From assembly GCF_904849725.1 (NCBI RefSeq), contig NC_058521.1:95156244-95220243 (forward strand): 64,000 nucleotides of DNA, in the 5' to 3' direction. The notes under the pieces are model-generated. The model had not been told where the DNA came from. It ran no database searches and saw nothing but the letters and a program-made list of their open reading frames with translations. This document shows positions 32,031-42,530 of this stretch, one piece after another. Position 1 is the stretch's first letter; each line of letters starts with the position of its first letter. Origin of the DNA: Hordeum vulgare subsp. vulgare. Lineage: Eukaryota > Streptophyta > Magnoliopsida > Poales > Poaceae. The translations under genes were made by a program, and so were the position numbers.

Positions 32031-33813
32031 TGACGTCAGCTGTGCTTCCCTGGAAATGGCTCCAAAAAAGGGCTGATCCTACAATCTTTGTCGTTAGCTA
32101 GACGAATGCTTATAACAACTAACCTTCTCCTGCAACGGCACCAGAAGAATGCTGATAGCACTCCCCGGCAATGAAACTGGAAGAATGTTGTTGATGGCCC
32201 ACCAGCGCGTGGGTTCACAACAGTTTTCGAGGGTAGAGTATTCGACCAAAATTTGTAGGTAAGCCAGTCAGGAGGTGAGAGTATACTCTCAAGTATTAGC
32301 AGCTGAACTTGTCGGATTCAACCACACCTGAAAGATTAGTATCTGCAAGCACAATAGTAACAACAAAGTAATATGATAACAAAAGTGTCAGAAACGATCT
32401 GTTGACGGCAGACTATTCCTAACAATTGTATCAATGGCGCCTCCGTTTCCGCGTCGACGGAAGTTGTCAATTCCCGTCAACGGTCTGGCGAATCAACAGT
32501 GTAGCAGGTAGTAGCAGTGTAACGAGCAATAGCAGTGGCAAGGAACAGCAGTAGTGACAGCAGTAGCAAGTAGCAATAGTAGCAAGCGACAGTAGTAGCA
32601 AAAGTAGCAGCAGCAGAGCAAGACAAGTAGCAGCAGTAGCAACAGTAGTAGCAGGAGCCGAGCAAGACAAGTAACAGCAGTAGCAACAGTAGGACAAACT
32701 CGTAGGCAATGCGTCGGTGATTTGTTTGGATGATATTCATCATGCAACAGCTATAACACGGAGAGATATGTGGCTAGCTCCCGTTCTTCAATGTGATGTA
32801 GGCATGCATTCCGTGTGTCGTCATACGTGCTTAGGGAAAAGAACTTGCATGACATCTATTGTCCATCCCTCCCGTGGCAGCGGGGTCCAAAAGGAAACTA
32901 CGGGATATTAAGGTTCTTCTTTTAATAAAGAACAGGACTAACGCATTAGCACTTGGTGAACACATGAACTCCTCAAACTATGGTCATCACCGGGAGTGGT
33001 TCCGGTTATTGTCACTCCAGGGTTGCCGGATCATAATACATAGTAAGTAACTACAACTTGCAAGATCGGATCTAAAACACACATATATTGGTGACAACAT
33101 AATAATTTCTGATCTGAAATCATGGCACTCGGGCCCTAGTGACAAGCATTAAGCATGGCAAAGTAGTAGCAACATCAAATCTCAGCACATAGTGGATATT
33201 AGGGATCAATACCCATCAAAACTAACTCGATTACATGATAGATCTCATCCTACTCATCACCGCCCCGCGAGTCTACGAATAGATTACTCACGAACGACAA
33301 AGAGCTTCATGGAATTGGAGAGGTAAGAAGGTTGATGATGACGATGGCGACAATTTCCCCTCTCCGGAGCCCAAGACGGACTCCAGATCTGCCCTCCAGA
33401 TGAAGAACAGGTGGTGGCGGCGCCTCCGTATCGAAAACGCGACGAAAACATCTCTTTCTATTTTTTCTAGGACGAAAGACAACTTATAGAGCTGGAGTTG
33501 GGGGAGGCAGGTGCCTGTGGGCCCCACAAGCCTGCCCACCGCCACCAGGGGGTGGTGGCGGAGCAGGGGCTTGTGGCCCACTGGCCCACCCCCTGAGGTG
33601 GATCCTGGCGCAGGTATTTTTGATATTTTCCAAAACTGCTCCCCGTAAATTTTCAGGACGTTTGGAGAACTTTGATTTCTGCACAAAAATAACACCAAGG
33701 CAATTCTGCTGAAAACAACATCAGTCCTGGTTAGTTCCATTCAAATCATGCAAATTATAGTCCAAAACAAGGGCAAAAGAGTTTGGAAAAGTAGATACGT
33801 TGGAGACGTATCA
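32031..33813 (-). repeat. Athila B 3' LTR (left copy)
   Basis: 1,783-bp LTR, in element sense TGATACGTCTCC...CTGACGTCA. It contains a trinucleotide-rich AGT/AGC repeat tract at about 32500-32700 and, near its element-sense 3' end (32031-32195), four degenerate PBS-like modules. A TATA-like box on the minus strand, TATAAG, lies near 33484. Several leucine-rich open frames on the minus strand come from the microsatellite and are not genes. Confidence 0.92.
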
Positions 33814-35754
33814 ACTCCCCCAAGCTTAAAACCTTGCTTGTCCTCAAGCAACTCAGTTGACAAACTGAGAGAGAAAGAAAAAACTTTGACAAACTCTGTT
33901 TGATCTTGTTGTTGCAACTATGTCTAACTCATAACCAAAATTTCAGCAAGATCACAAGTTAGCCACATAAGCAATTGACACAAAGGTCTCACGGTAAACT
34001 AATATCAATGGCATAATCAACTAACGAGCAAATAATAATGAGTTTCAAATACCAACACTTCAATCAAAGCAAGCATGAAGAAATATGAATAGGTGGTATC
34101 TCGCTAGCTCTTTCCGAGACCGCAAAACATAAATGCAGAGCACTTTCAAAGATCAAGGGCTGACTAAACATTGTAATTCATAGCAACGAAGATCCAGTCT
34201 TAGTCATACTCAATATCAATCAAAACCAAAGCATAAAAATGACAGAGGTGCTCTATAATTGGTGCTTATACAAGAGGAGGGTGATTCGACAGGAAAATAA
34301 ATAGACAGGCCATTCGCAGAGGGAAGCATTGATTTGCAGAGGTGCCAGAGCTCAAGCTTTGAAAACAGAGATAATAATTTTGGGTGGCATGCTTTCATTG
34401 TCAACGCAATGACCAAGAGTTCTCAATATCTTCCATGCTACTCATGCTATAGGCGGTTCCCAAACAGAAAAGTAAAGTTTTAACTCCACCACCACCAATC
34501 AATCACACTCCACGGCTAGTCGAATCCTCGGGTACCATCCATACTAACATCAATCCGGGGGGAGTCTTGTTTTACAGTTATGTTTTCGATTTAAGCATGG
34601 AACTGGGCATCCCAAATACCGGCCCCTTTCTCGTGAAGGACTATGTATAAACACATGTCGAGGATAACACTCCTAGCATGGAAGATATCAATAGCCCTGT
34701 GTCACCACATGAGCGGTTCGGGAATGCAAAACAGATTTATTTCTTGAAGGTTTAGAGAATGGCACATGCAAATTTATTTGGAACGACGGGTAGATACCGC
34801 AAATAGGTAGGTATGGTGGACTCTCATGGAAAAAACTTTTGGGTTTATGGGAGTAGATGCACAAGCGGTATTCCCGCTTAGTACAAGTGAAGGCTAGCAA
34901 AAGACTGGAAAGCGACCAACTAGAGAGCGACAACAATCATCAAGATGCAATAAGTTTGACTAACATTAAATGCAAGCATGAACAGGATATAAATCACCAT
35001 GAATACGAACATCATAGAGGCTATGTTGATTTTGTTTCAACTACATGCATGAACATGCGCCAAGTCAAGCCACTTGAAACATTCAAAGGAGAATACCATC
35101 CTATCATACTACATCATAGTCATCTCAAAATCTATGTTGGCAATCAAGACAAACCATTATAAGCTCTCACCTAAATAAGCATGGCATCAGAAACTATGAT
35201 CTCTAAGTTGTCATTGCAAACATGGTTCTCTCACAACAAAGCTAAATCTGGGTCGACAAGCTAGTCATATTTACAAAAACAAAATAGATAGAGTTCATAC
35301 CAGCTTTTTAGTCTCAGTCACTTCATCATATACCATCATTGTTGCCTTTCATTTGCACGATCGAACGATGAAAACGATAATAAGCGCATTGGACTAAGCT
35401 GAATCTGCACGCAAACACAAAGGAGAAGACAAAATAATATGGCTCTTTGAAAGCTAAACAGGTAAGCATGTAAGAACCAATAAGCATTGTAACCAATATT
35501 TTCTACCTTGACACAAAGAAAAAGAAGGCTATTTACACCGGAAAGCTCCCAACAAGCAAAAGAAGAAAGAAAAAATCTTTTTGGGTTTTCTCAAAAGGAC
35601 ACAAAACAAGATAACAAGAAAGCAAAAATAAACTAGCATGGATAATACAGTGGCAAAGTGTAAACACCGGCTAACAAAGTGAAAGCATAAGCATGAATGT
35701 AAAGTCAGTGAGAACACGTACTCCCCCAAGCTTAGGCTTTTGGCCTAACTTGGT
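33814..35754 (-). other. Athila B non-coding region before the 3' LTR
   Basis: About 1.9 kb, AT-rich, between the extra ORF and the LTR. It begins (element sense) with a PPT-like CTAAGCTTGGGGGAG at about 35720-35736 only some 20 bp after the ORF stop and ends with the true PPT, TAAGCTTGGGGGAGT, at 33814-33828. No coding signal was found in it. Confidence 0.7.
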
Positions 35755-36822
35755 CTACTCCCAAGGTGGGAAATAACCAGCTCCAGGATACTCTGGAGCA
35801 GACTGTGGATGCCACTGCTGTGCGAGCTCCTCTGGCTCCCACTGATAAACTAGCGTCTGGTACTCGACTCGCGGCTCGGGCATGGGCGCCTGTGGTTGGG
35901 CCAAGCCCCAATATGCGTAGATGTCCGCAGGCATAATAGTGTACCTGCCTGCATGAAGATCAAACAAAGAAGGAGCAGGCAAAGTAATAGTCTCCCGAGT
36001 ACCCTGACTAAACACCAGGTTATAAATCATCCGTCTACTAGCATCTCTATCCAAAAAATCATGGCGAACCATGCTGTCATAATCCAGATATCTCTCAGGG
36101 AGAAGCATCTCTCCTTCCTTTCCCAGTCTAATGGGTATCTCAAAGTGTCTGGCAAGACGGGTAGCTTAGATACCTCCATAGACAACACCTTTAGAACGGT
36201 TCAGGTTCAGCCGTTGAGCTACTATAGCGCCCAAGCTATAAGTCTTATCGTTATAAAGGCCTTCGTGCAAAACCGCAAGGTCGGGAGAACTAAGTGATCC
36301 AGCCTCCCCACGGCCAATCAAACATTTTCCCACAAATAGTGAGAAGTACCGAAGCACAGGAAAATGTATGCTAGCAATTCTAGCGCGAGACACTCCTCTC
36401 TCCTCTCCAACAGCAATAGAACCAATGAAATCCTCCAAGTCCCATGGACGAGGGTCACGGATATCCCCAACATAAGGTAATTAGCATACATTGCAAAAAT
36501 TCTGCAGCGTCATGCACTGGGGGACATCGTATATCATGAACTCAACCATGGGAGGATTCTTCCTCGGATAAAAGTTGAAGCTTTGAACGAAAATATTGGT
36601 GAGGAGGAGATATTGTGGGCACTTATCTTCAACGAACGCAGTAAGACCTGCGTTCTCCACCAAGTAATAAAAGTCTTCATAAAGTCCGGCGGCGCGCAAA
36701 AAATCATCACTTGGCCACTCGCATGCTCGAACTTCTGTGACTCGAGGGACTGCGTACTTGGGGTGATTCTTCTCGTCCTCCTTGTGGTTACGGCTTGAAG
36801 AGCCTCTCAAGAACCTCCTCAT
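35755..36822 (-). pseudogene. Athila B extra ORF of unknown function
   Basis: An ORF of about 355 codons in one frame, from Met at 36822 (MRRFLRGSSSRNHKEDEK) to the stop at 35755-35757. It is interrupted by in-frame stops at 36481-36483 and 36166-36168. Features: a Ser/Arg/Lys-rich start, a region with FVEDKCPQYLLLTNIFVQSF and YDVPQCMTLQNFCNVC, then LRYFSLFVGKCLIGRGEAGS and a Pro/Tyr-rich tail (EYPGAGYFPPWE). Style and place recall the ATHILA ORF-1-type proteins, but I cannot confirm that. It is not a polymerase, protease or envelope protein by visible motifs. No signal peptide or membrane segment was seen. Confidence 0.65.
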
Positions 36823-37699
36823 CTTTTCCTTTTTCTAGCTCTGAAAAATTCTGAAATTTTTAGAGACTTCGAAAGAAAAGTGAACAAGGATCAACCCAAC
36901 GTGTAGCAACTACTCCTACTAGTGTCTAGAGACCGTATCACGTGCTAAAACTACTTGGGACCAGCTAAAATCAACTTTTATAGCTCAAGAACAGGGTCAC
37001 CAAGGTAGCAAGAATTCGCGAAGGATAAAGCACTAGAGCAAAAACTAATTGGACCAATGGAGGAGTCGCTTACCAAGGAGCAATTTCCCAAAACAGTTCG
37101 GAGAATAGTGCTTTGAGCAAGGAGATCGAAAATCACAGCCAAATGAGCAAGAACACGGGTTTGAGCTGCGAAACAATTTTTCCTGGAGGTGGAAGAAGAG
37201 GCTGAGAGCTGGAGTGAGTGGAGGGGGTGCCTGTGGGCCCCACAAGCTTGTACCCCGCCACCAGGGGGGTAGGTGGCGGTGGGGGGGCTTGTGGCTCACT
37301 CGTCAGGCCCCCTGACCAGCTCTCGGGCCCAGAAATTTTCAAAAATTCCAGAAAAAATCATACTAAATTTTCAGGACCATCGGAGAACTTTTATTTTCGA
37401 GGTATTTTTCTCCAGGACACTAAAACAGAAAACATGAAAAGCTAAACTAATTCTATCATTTTTCTTCTAAGCAACAGAAAATGAAGACTCAAAACAGAGG
37501 TATGTGGCTCTTTGATTCATGCGTTTCGTGGTCATCGAAAGAAATCCGTCAATGGGGTTGATCAAGTCCTTTTGACAAAACCTTCTCGAATCGCAAGAGA
37601 GAACGAAGAATTTTTGAATAGCCACTAAGTCACCTCAATGGGGATATGGATCTCCCCAACAAGCAAATCATACTTCATCTTGACGTGAGGAATAGGGCA
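36823..37699 (-). other. Athila B spacer between protease and extra ORF
   Basis: About 880 bp with no coding signal. It is the place where RT would start in an autonomous Athila element. A stretch near 37195-37320 resembles LTR-derived G/C-rich sequence of this family (CCCACAAGC...CCACCGCCACC), suggesting that part of an LTR-like leader was copied here. Confidence 0.5.
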
Positions 37700-39500
37700 T
37701 TAAAAGCTCCCAATGAGAATCAATGAAGTCTTTTCAATAACATTAATGCAATGTACTTGATATTGTTTCTTCAGAAAGTGCATTGTGTGCTCATTACCGT
37801 TGACTTGGAAGGTGACATTGCCTTTGTTGCAATCTATAAAAGCCCCTGCAATGTTTAAAAAGGGTCTTCCAAGGATGATAGCCATGGCATCATCCTCGGG
37901 AATATCCAAGATAACAAAGTCTGTTAAGATAGTGGTATTAGCGACCACAACAGGCACATCCTCGCAAATGCCGATAGGGAAAGCAGTTGATTTGTTGGCC
38001 ATTTGCAAAGAAGTTTCAATGGGTGTCAACTTGTCCAACTCAAGTCTACGATAAAGAGAAAGTGGCATAACACTAACACCGGCTCCAAGGTCACATAAGG
38101 TAGTTCTTACGTAGTTTCCTTTAATGGAGCAAGGTATAGTGGGCACTCCAGGATCACCAAGTTTAAAAGTGTAGTTGGCAAGCATGGTGGAGATCTCAAG
38201 ATCTGGTATCTTCCGTTTATTAGTCACGATATCTTTCATGTACTTGGCATACGGAGACATCTTGAGCATATCAGCTAACCGCATCTGCAGAAAGACGGGT
38301 CTTATCATCTCAACGAAGTGCTCAAAATCCTCATCATCCTTTTTCTTGGATGGCTTAGGAGGAAAGGGCATAGGTCTCTGAACCCATGGCTCTCTTTCTT
38401 TACCATGCTTCCTAGCAGTGAAGTCATTCTTGTCGTATCTCTTAGGTTGTGGATTATCGAGATTAACCGTAGGTTCAATCTCCACATCCTCGTCATGGCT
38501 AGGTTGAGAATTATTATGAACATCACTGTCCACATTGTCACCAGGTTCATGTTCATCACTTGATTGTGTTTCTGCATCAGACGCAGAAATATCATTAGGT
38601 TCTTCAGGTGTGATAGTATTTGGTGAACTGGCGTGCAGGTTCCTATCGTCCTTCTTCTTCTCCTTAGGATGACTAGGTGTATCAGCATTGATTCCTTGAG
38701 AATCTTGATCAATTCTTTTAGGGTGACCTTCAAGATACAAAGGTTCCTGAGTCATTTTGCCTCCTCTAGTAATGACTCTGACAGAGTTGTCATTTAATTC
38801 ATTGAGCAGGTCATTCTGAGCTTTAAGTACTTGTTCTACCTGAGTAGTAATCATAGAGGCATGTTTACTCAGAAGCTTCAGAGCATTGACATTTCTGTCT
38901 ACACAAGCACTTAGATGGCTGAGCATACGAGCACTTTGTTCCAAATGTCTACTAACATAATCATTGAAACTCTGTTGTTTGGCAACAAAGTTGTCAAATT
39001 CATCAAAGTATAGGCTAGCAGGTTTATCAAAAGGAATATCACTCTCATCAAACCTACGCAGAGAATTCACTTCCACTACCTGTATCGGGTTATCGAGACC
39101 GTGGATCTCTTCGATCGGTGGTAGATTCTTGACATCTTCAGCTCTAATGCCTTTCTATTGCATAGATTTCTTGGCTTCTTGCATATCTTCGGGACTGAGG
39201 AATAGAATACCTCTGTTCTTAGGATTTGGCTTAGGAGGTGGTTAGGGAATAGTCCAAGCATTACCGTTGATCAACAGGTTATTCAGTAGAGTCTCAGCTT
39301 GTTCTACAGTTCGTTCCCTAAAAACAGAACCGGCACAACTATCTAGGTGGTCTCTAGAGGCATCGGTAAGTCTGTTATAGAGGATATCAAGTATCTCGTT
39401 CTTCTTAAGAGGGTGATCAGGCAAAGCATTTTGTAGCTGGACGAGCCTCCCCCAAGCTTGTGGAAGACTCTCTTCTTGGAGTTGAGCAAAGTTGTATATT
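37700..39500 (-). pseudogene. Athila B gag C-terminus and aspartic protease
   Basis: Frame continuing gag after a frameshift near 39500. The gag C-terminal part shows LPQAWGRLVQLQNALPDHPL, then stops at 39242-39244 and about 39155. The open stretch from 39076 to 37700 (458 codons) carries a long acidic, Ser/Asp-rich linker and then the protease: LCDLGAGVSVMPLSLYRRL (active-site D-L-G-A), FVILDIPEDDAMAIILGRPF and AGAFIDCNKGNVTF. The natural stop lies at 37700. Cleavage of the gag polyprotein is the likely role. Confidence 0.87.
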
Positions 39501-40521
39501 TCCTGCAAGGCAGCTTGCTTCTTATGGGAGGGAAATATTTCTCACAGAAGTAATAGACCATCTCATGGGGACTACGCACACATCCAGGAGCAAGAGAGGT
39601 GAACCAGGCTTTAGCATCATCCTTTAGAGAGAAAGGAAACAACTTAAGGATATAGTAGCAGCGGATCTTCTCCTCATTAGTGAAAAGGTTGGCTATTTCG
39701 GATAGTTTGGAAAGATAGGCTATGACCGTATCAGACTCATAACCGTGAAAAGGATCAGATTTGACTAGAGAGATTATCTCAGGGTCGACAGAGAATTCAT
39801 AATCCTTATCGGTGTCAAAGATAGGCGAAGTGGCAAACTTCGGATCATTTCTTAGCCTAACTTCCCGAGATTTTTCCTTCCATTTGAGAACTAATTTCTC
39901 AGCGTCATAGGCATCCTTACAAGCAGGAAAATCCTCAGCTATCTCTCCCTCCATAACGTAACCCTCAGGTATATCAGGCAATTCATATCTAGGAGAGCTA
40001 GATCTAGCAGGAGCAAAAGCAGGTTCTATCTCAATAGCATCGGTAGTTTCAGAAGCATCACGAGCATTGGCAGTAACTCTAGCAATATGAGCATCAAGGA
40101 ACGCTCCCAGTGGAACATCAGTCAAAGGAGTATCTCTAGCAGTATCAAGCATAGAATCTCTAGCAGTATCAAGCATATCATCTCTAACAGTATCAAGCAT
40201 AGTATCAAGCATAGTATCATCGGGCATAGTATCAAGCATAGCATCATCAGGCATAGTATCAAGCATAGCATCATCAGGCATAGTATCAAGCATAGCATCA
40301 TCAGGCATAGTATCAAGCATAGCATCTCTAGCAGTAGTATCACAAGCATCATCAAGCACATGCGACATATCAAGATTTCTAGCAGGAGGTGATGTCGCAA
40401 ACTTACTCATAACTGAAGGTGAATCAAGTGCAGAGCTAGATGGCAATTCCTTACCTCCCCTCATAGTTGAGGGCAAGACTTTGGTCTTTGGACCCTTCAG
40501 ATTCTTCATAGTGATCAGCAA
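39501..40521 (-). pseudogene. Athila B gag N-terminal part
   Basis: Open from the Met at 40521 to about 39500. The N-terminal third is an acidic repeat region (MLDTMPDDA units, see the 27-bp repeat). The capsid-like part has EIISLVKSDPFHGYESDTVI, LFTNEEKIRCYYILKLFPFSL and AKAWFTSLAPG. A frameshift near 39500 ends this frame; the biological frame continues in the neighbouring feature. The ATG lies about 40 bp after the PBS, short for such elements but the only open start. Confidence 0.85.
40130..40330 (-). repeat. 27-bp tandem repeat in Athila B gag
   Basis: Four near-perfect 27-bp units (core about 40214-40322, unit starts such as 40241, 40268 and 40295) plus looser flanking units with TCTCTAGCAGTATCAAGCATA. 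It encodes a 9-residue Met-Leu-Asp-Thr-Met-Pro-Asp-Asp-Ala repeat. No unique spacers, so not a CRISPR array. Confidence 0.9.
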
Positions 40522-40557
40522 ATATAAATCCCAAGTGACTCAGAGAATATAGCAATA

Positions 40558-40577
40558 CCTCCCTGGCAACGGCGCCA
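40558..40577 (-). other. Primer binding site of Athila B
   Basis: On the minus strand TGGCGCCGTTGCCAGGGAGG, nine bases after the LTR end (CTGACGTCA, then spacer GCATTTTTC). It is the same type as in element A. Four older copies of the spacer-plus-PBS module lie inside the LTR. Confidence 0.85.
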
Positions 40578-40586
40578 GAAAAATGC

Positions 40587-42348
40587 TGACGTCAGGCGTG
40601 CTTCCCTGGCAATGGCTCCAGAAAAGGGCTGATCCTGCAACCTCTGGCGTTAGCTAGACGAATGCTTATAACAACTAACCTTCTCCTGCAACGGCACCAG
40701 AAGAATGCTGATAGCACTCCTCGGCAATGAATGGAAGAATGTTGTTGATGGCCCACCAGCGCGTGGGTTCACAGCAGTTTTCGAGGGTAGAGTATTCGAC
40801 CCAAATTTGTATGTAAGCCAGTCAGGAGGTGAGAGTATACTCTCAAGTATTAGCAGCTGAATTTGTCGGATTCAACCACACCTGAAATATTAGTATCTGC
40901 AAGCACAATAGTAACAGCAAAGTAATATGATAACAACGGTGTTAGAAACGATCTGTTGACGGCAGACTATTCCTAACAATTGTATCAATGGCGCCTCTGT
41001 TGCCGCGTCGACGGAAGTTGTCAATTCCCGTCAACGGTCTGGTGAATCAATAGTGTAGCAGGTAGTAGCAGTGTAACGAGCAATAGCAGTGGCAAGGAAC
41101 AGCAGTAGTGACAGCAGTAGCAAGTAGCAACAGTAGCAAGCGACAGTAGTAGCAACAGTAGCAGCAGCAGAGCAAGACAAGTAGCAACAGTAGCAAAAGT
41201 AGTAGTAGCAGCAGAGCAAGACAAGTAACAACAATAGCAACAGTAGGACAAACTTGTAGGCAATGGGTCGGTGATTTGTTTGGATGATATTCATCATGCA
41301 ACAGCTATAACACGGAGAGCTATGTGGCTAGCTCCCGTTCGTCAATGTGATGTAGGCATGCATTCCGTGTGTCGTCATACGTTCTTAGGGAAAATAACTT
41401 GCATGGCATCTATTGTCCATCCCTCCCGTGGCAGCGGGGTCCAAAAGGAAACTACGGGATATTAAGGTTCTCCTTTTAATAAAGAACCGGACCAACGCAT
41501 TAGCACTTGGTGAACACATGAACTCCTCAAACTATGGTCATCACCGGGAGTGGTTCCGGTTATTGTCACTCCGAGGTTGCCAGATCATAACACATAGTAG
41601 GTAACTACAACTTGCAAGATCGGATCTAAAACACACATATATTGGCGACAACATAATAATTTCAGATCTGAAATCATGGCACTCGGGCCCTAGTGACAAG
41701 CATTAAGCATGGCAAAGTAGTAGCAACATCAAATCTCAGAACATAGTGGATACTAGGGATCATTCCCCATCCAAACTAACTCTATTACATGATAGATCTC
41801 ATCCTACTCATCACCGCCCAGCGAGCCTACGAATAGATTACTCAAGAACGACGAAGAGCTTCATGGAATTGGAGAGGGAAGAAGGTTGATGATGATGATG
41901 GCGACGATTTCCCCTCTCCGGAGCCCAAGACGGACTCTAGATCTGCCCTCCAGATGAAGAACAGGTGGTGGCGGCGCCTCCGTATCGAAAACACGATGAA
42001 AACTTCTCTTTTTATTTTTTCTGGGACGAAAGACAACTTATAGAGCTCGAGTTGGGGGCGGCAGGTGCCTGTGGGACCCACAAGCCTGCCCACCGCCACC
42101 AGGAGGGTGGTGGCGGAGCAGGGGCTTGTGTCCCACTGGCCCACCCCCTGAGGTGGATCCTCGCGCAGGTATTTTTGATATTTTCCAAAACTGCCCCGTA
42201 AATTTTCAGGACATTTGGAGAACTTTGATTTCTGCACAAAATTAACACCGAAGCGTCAGTCCAGGTTAGTTCCATTCAAATCATGCAAATTATAGTCCAA
42301 AACAAGGGCAAAAGAGTTTGGAAAAGTAGATACGTTGGAGACGTATCA
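40587..42348 (-). repeat. Athila B 5' LTR (right copy)
   Basis: 1,762-bp LTR driving gag on the minus strand, with a TATA-like TATAAG on the minus strand at about 42037-42042. It carries the trinucleotide tract at about 41056-41250, with a different repeat composition from the left LTR. PBS-like modules lie at 40601-40630, about 40636-40665, 40681-40709 and about 40716-40743. The last ~80 bp (42268-42348) recur at 51083-51164. Confidence 0.92.
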
Positions 42349-42353
42349 GTGGG

Positions 42354-42530
42354 CACCCTCCTCCCTCTCCTCCTATATATATGTGGGGGTTTTAGGGCTG
42401 TTTAAGACACACAAGTTTGATCTCTCCTCGATGCAGCCCTATCTCTCTTTCTCATCGTCCTCCGTAGTGCTTGGCGAAGCCGTGCCGGAATACCACGCAG
42501 TTCCACCATCACCACGCCGTCATGCTGCCG
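42354..42530 (+). repeat. Copia 2 5' LTR, middle segment
   Basis: 177 bp resuming the Copia 2 LTR right after Athila B and its TSD. It includes the LTR TATA box (TATATATAT, 42374-42382). It ends at the left border of Copia 3. A second copy of the whole segment lies at 51170-51346. Confidence 0.9.
42374..42382 (+). promoter_or_regulatory. TATA box of Copia 2 5' LTR
   Basis: TATATATAT after a C/T-rich stretch, at the place where all three Copia LTRs have one (28228-28235; 43833-43840 and 50587-50594). It is separated from its own upstream U3 by Athila B. Confidence 0.6.

Larger units (their letters stand above)
32031..42348 (-). mobile_element. Athila-lineage element B (gag-protease plus extra ORF)
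   Basis: Complete 10,318-bp retrotransposon on the minus strand, nested in the Copia 2 LTR. TSD gtggg is at 32026-32030 and 42349-42353. LTRs are 32031-33813 and 40587-42348. It encodes gag and aspartic protease (40521 to 37700) and, after 880 bp, a separate ORF (36822-35755). It has no RT, RNase H or integrase. LTR starts share only the first ~22 bp with element A, so this is a different family with the same terminal hairpin. It is non-autonomous. Confidence 0.93.
42268..42530 (+). repeat. 263-bp duplication, left copy (X)
   Basis: The last ~80 bp of Athila B, its TSD gtggg and 177 bp of Copia 2 LTR. The same block recurs at 51083-51346 in the same order and orientation, flanking Copia 3 exactly on both sides. 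About a dozen differences separate the copies. Confidence 0.9.

Noticed and set aside
32467..32747. Leucine/cysteine-rich open frames on the minus strand (also at 41021-41301)
   Set aside because: Translations of the AGT/AGC trinucleotide repeat in the Athila B LTR; the look of a membrane protein is a composition effect.
33829..35720. Hidden envelope-like gene in the Athila B tail
   Set aside because: No open frame above about 100 codons, no signal peptide and no membrane helix on the sense strand.
40087..40392. Plus-strand open frame with repeated Ser/Ile/Lys/His units and a CRISPR-like periodicity
   Set aside because: It is the reverse strand of the gag 27-bp repeat. The units are contiguous without unique spacers, and this is a plant nuclear sequence.
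42268..42530. Reading the 263-bp block as a normal target-site duplication
   Set aside because: Integrases of this family give 5-bp duplications; the length and the eroded LTR start need another explanation.
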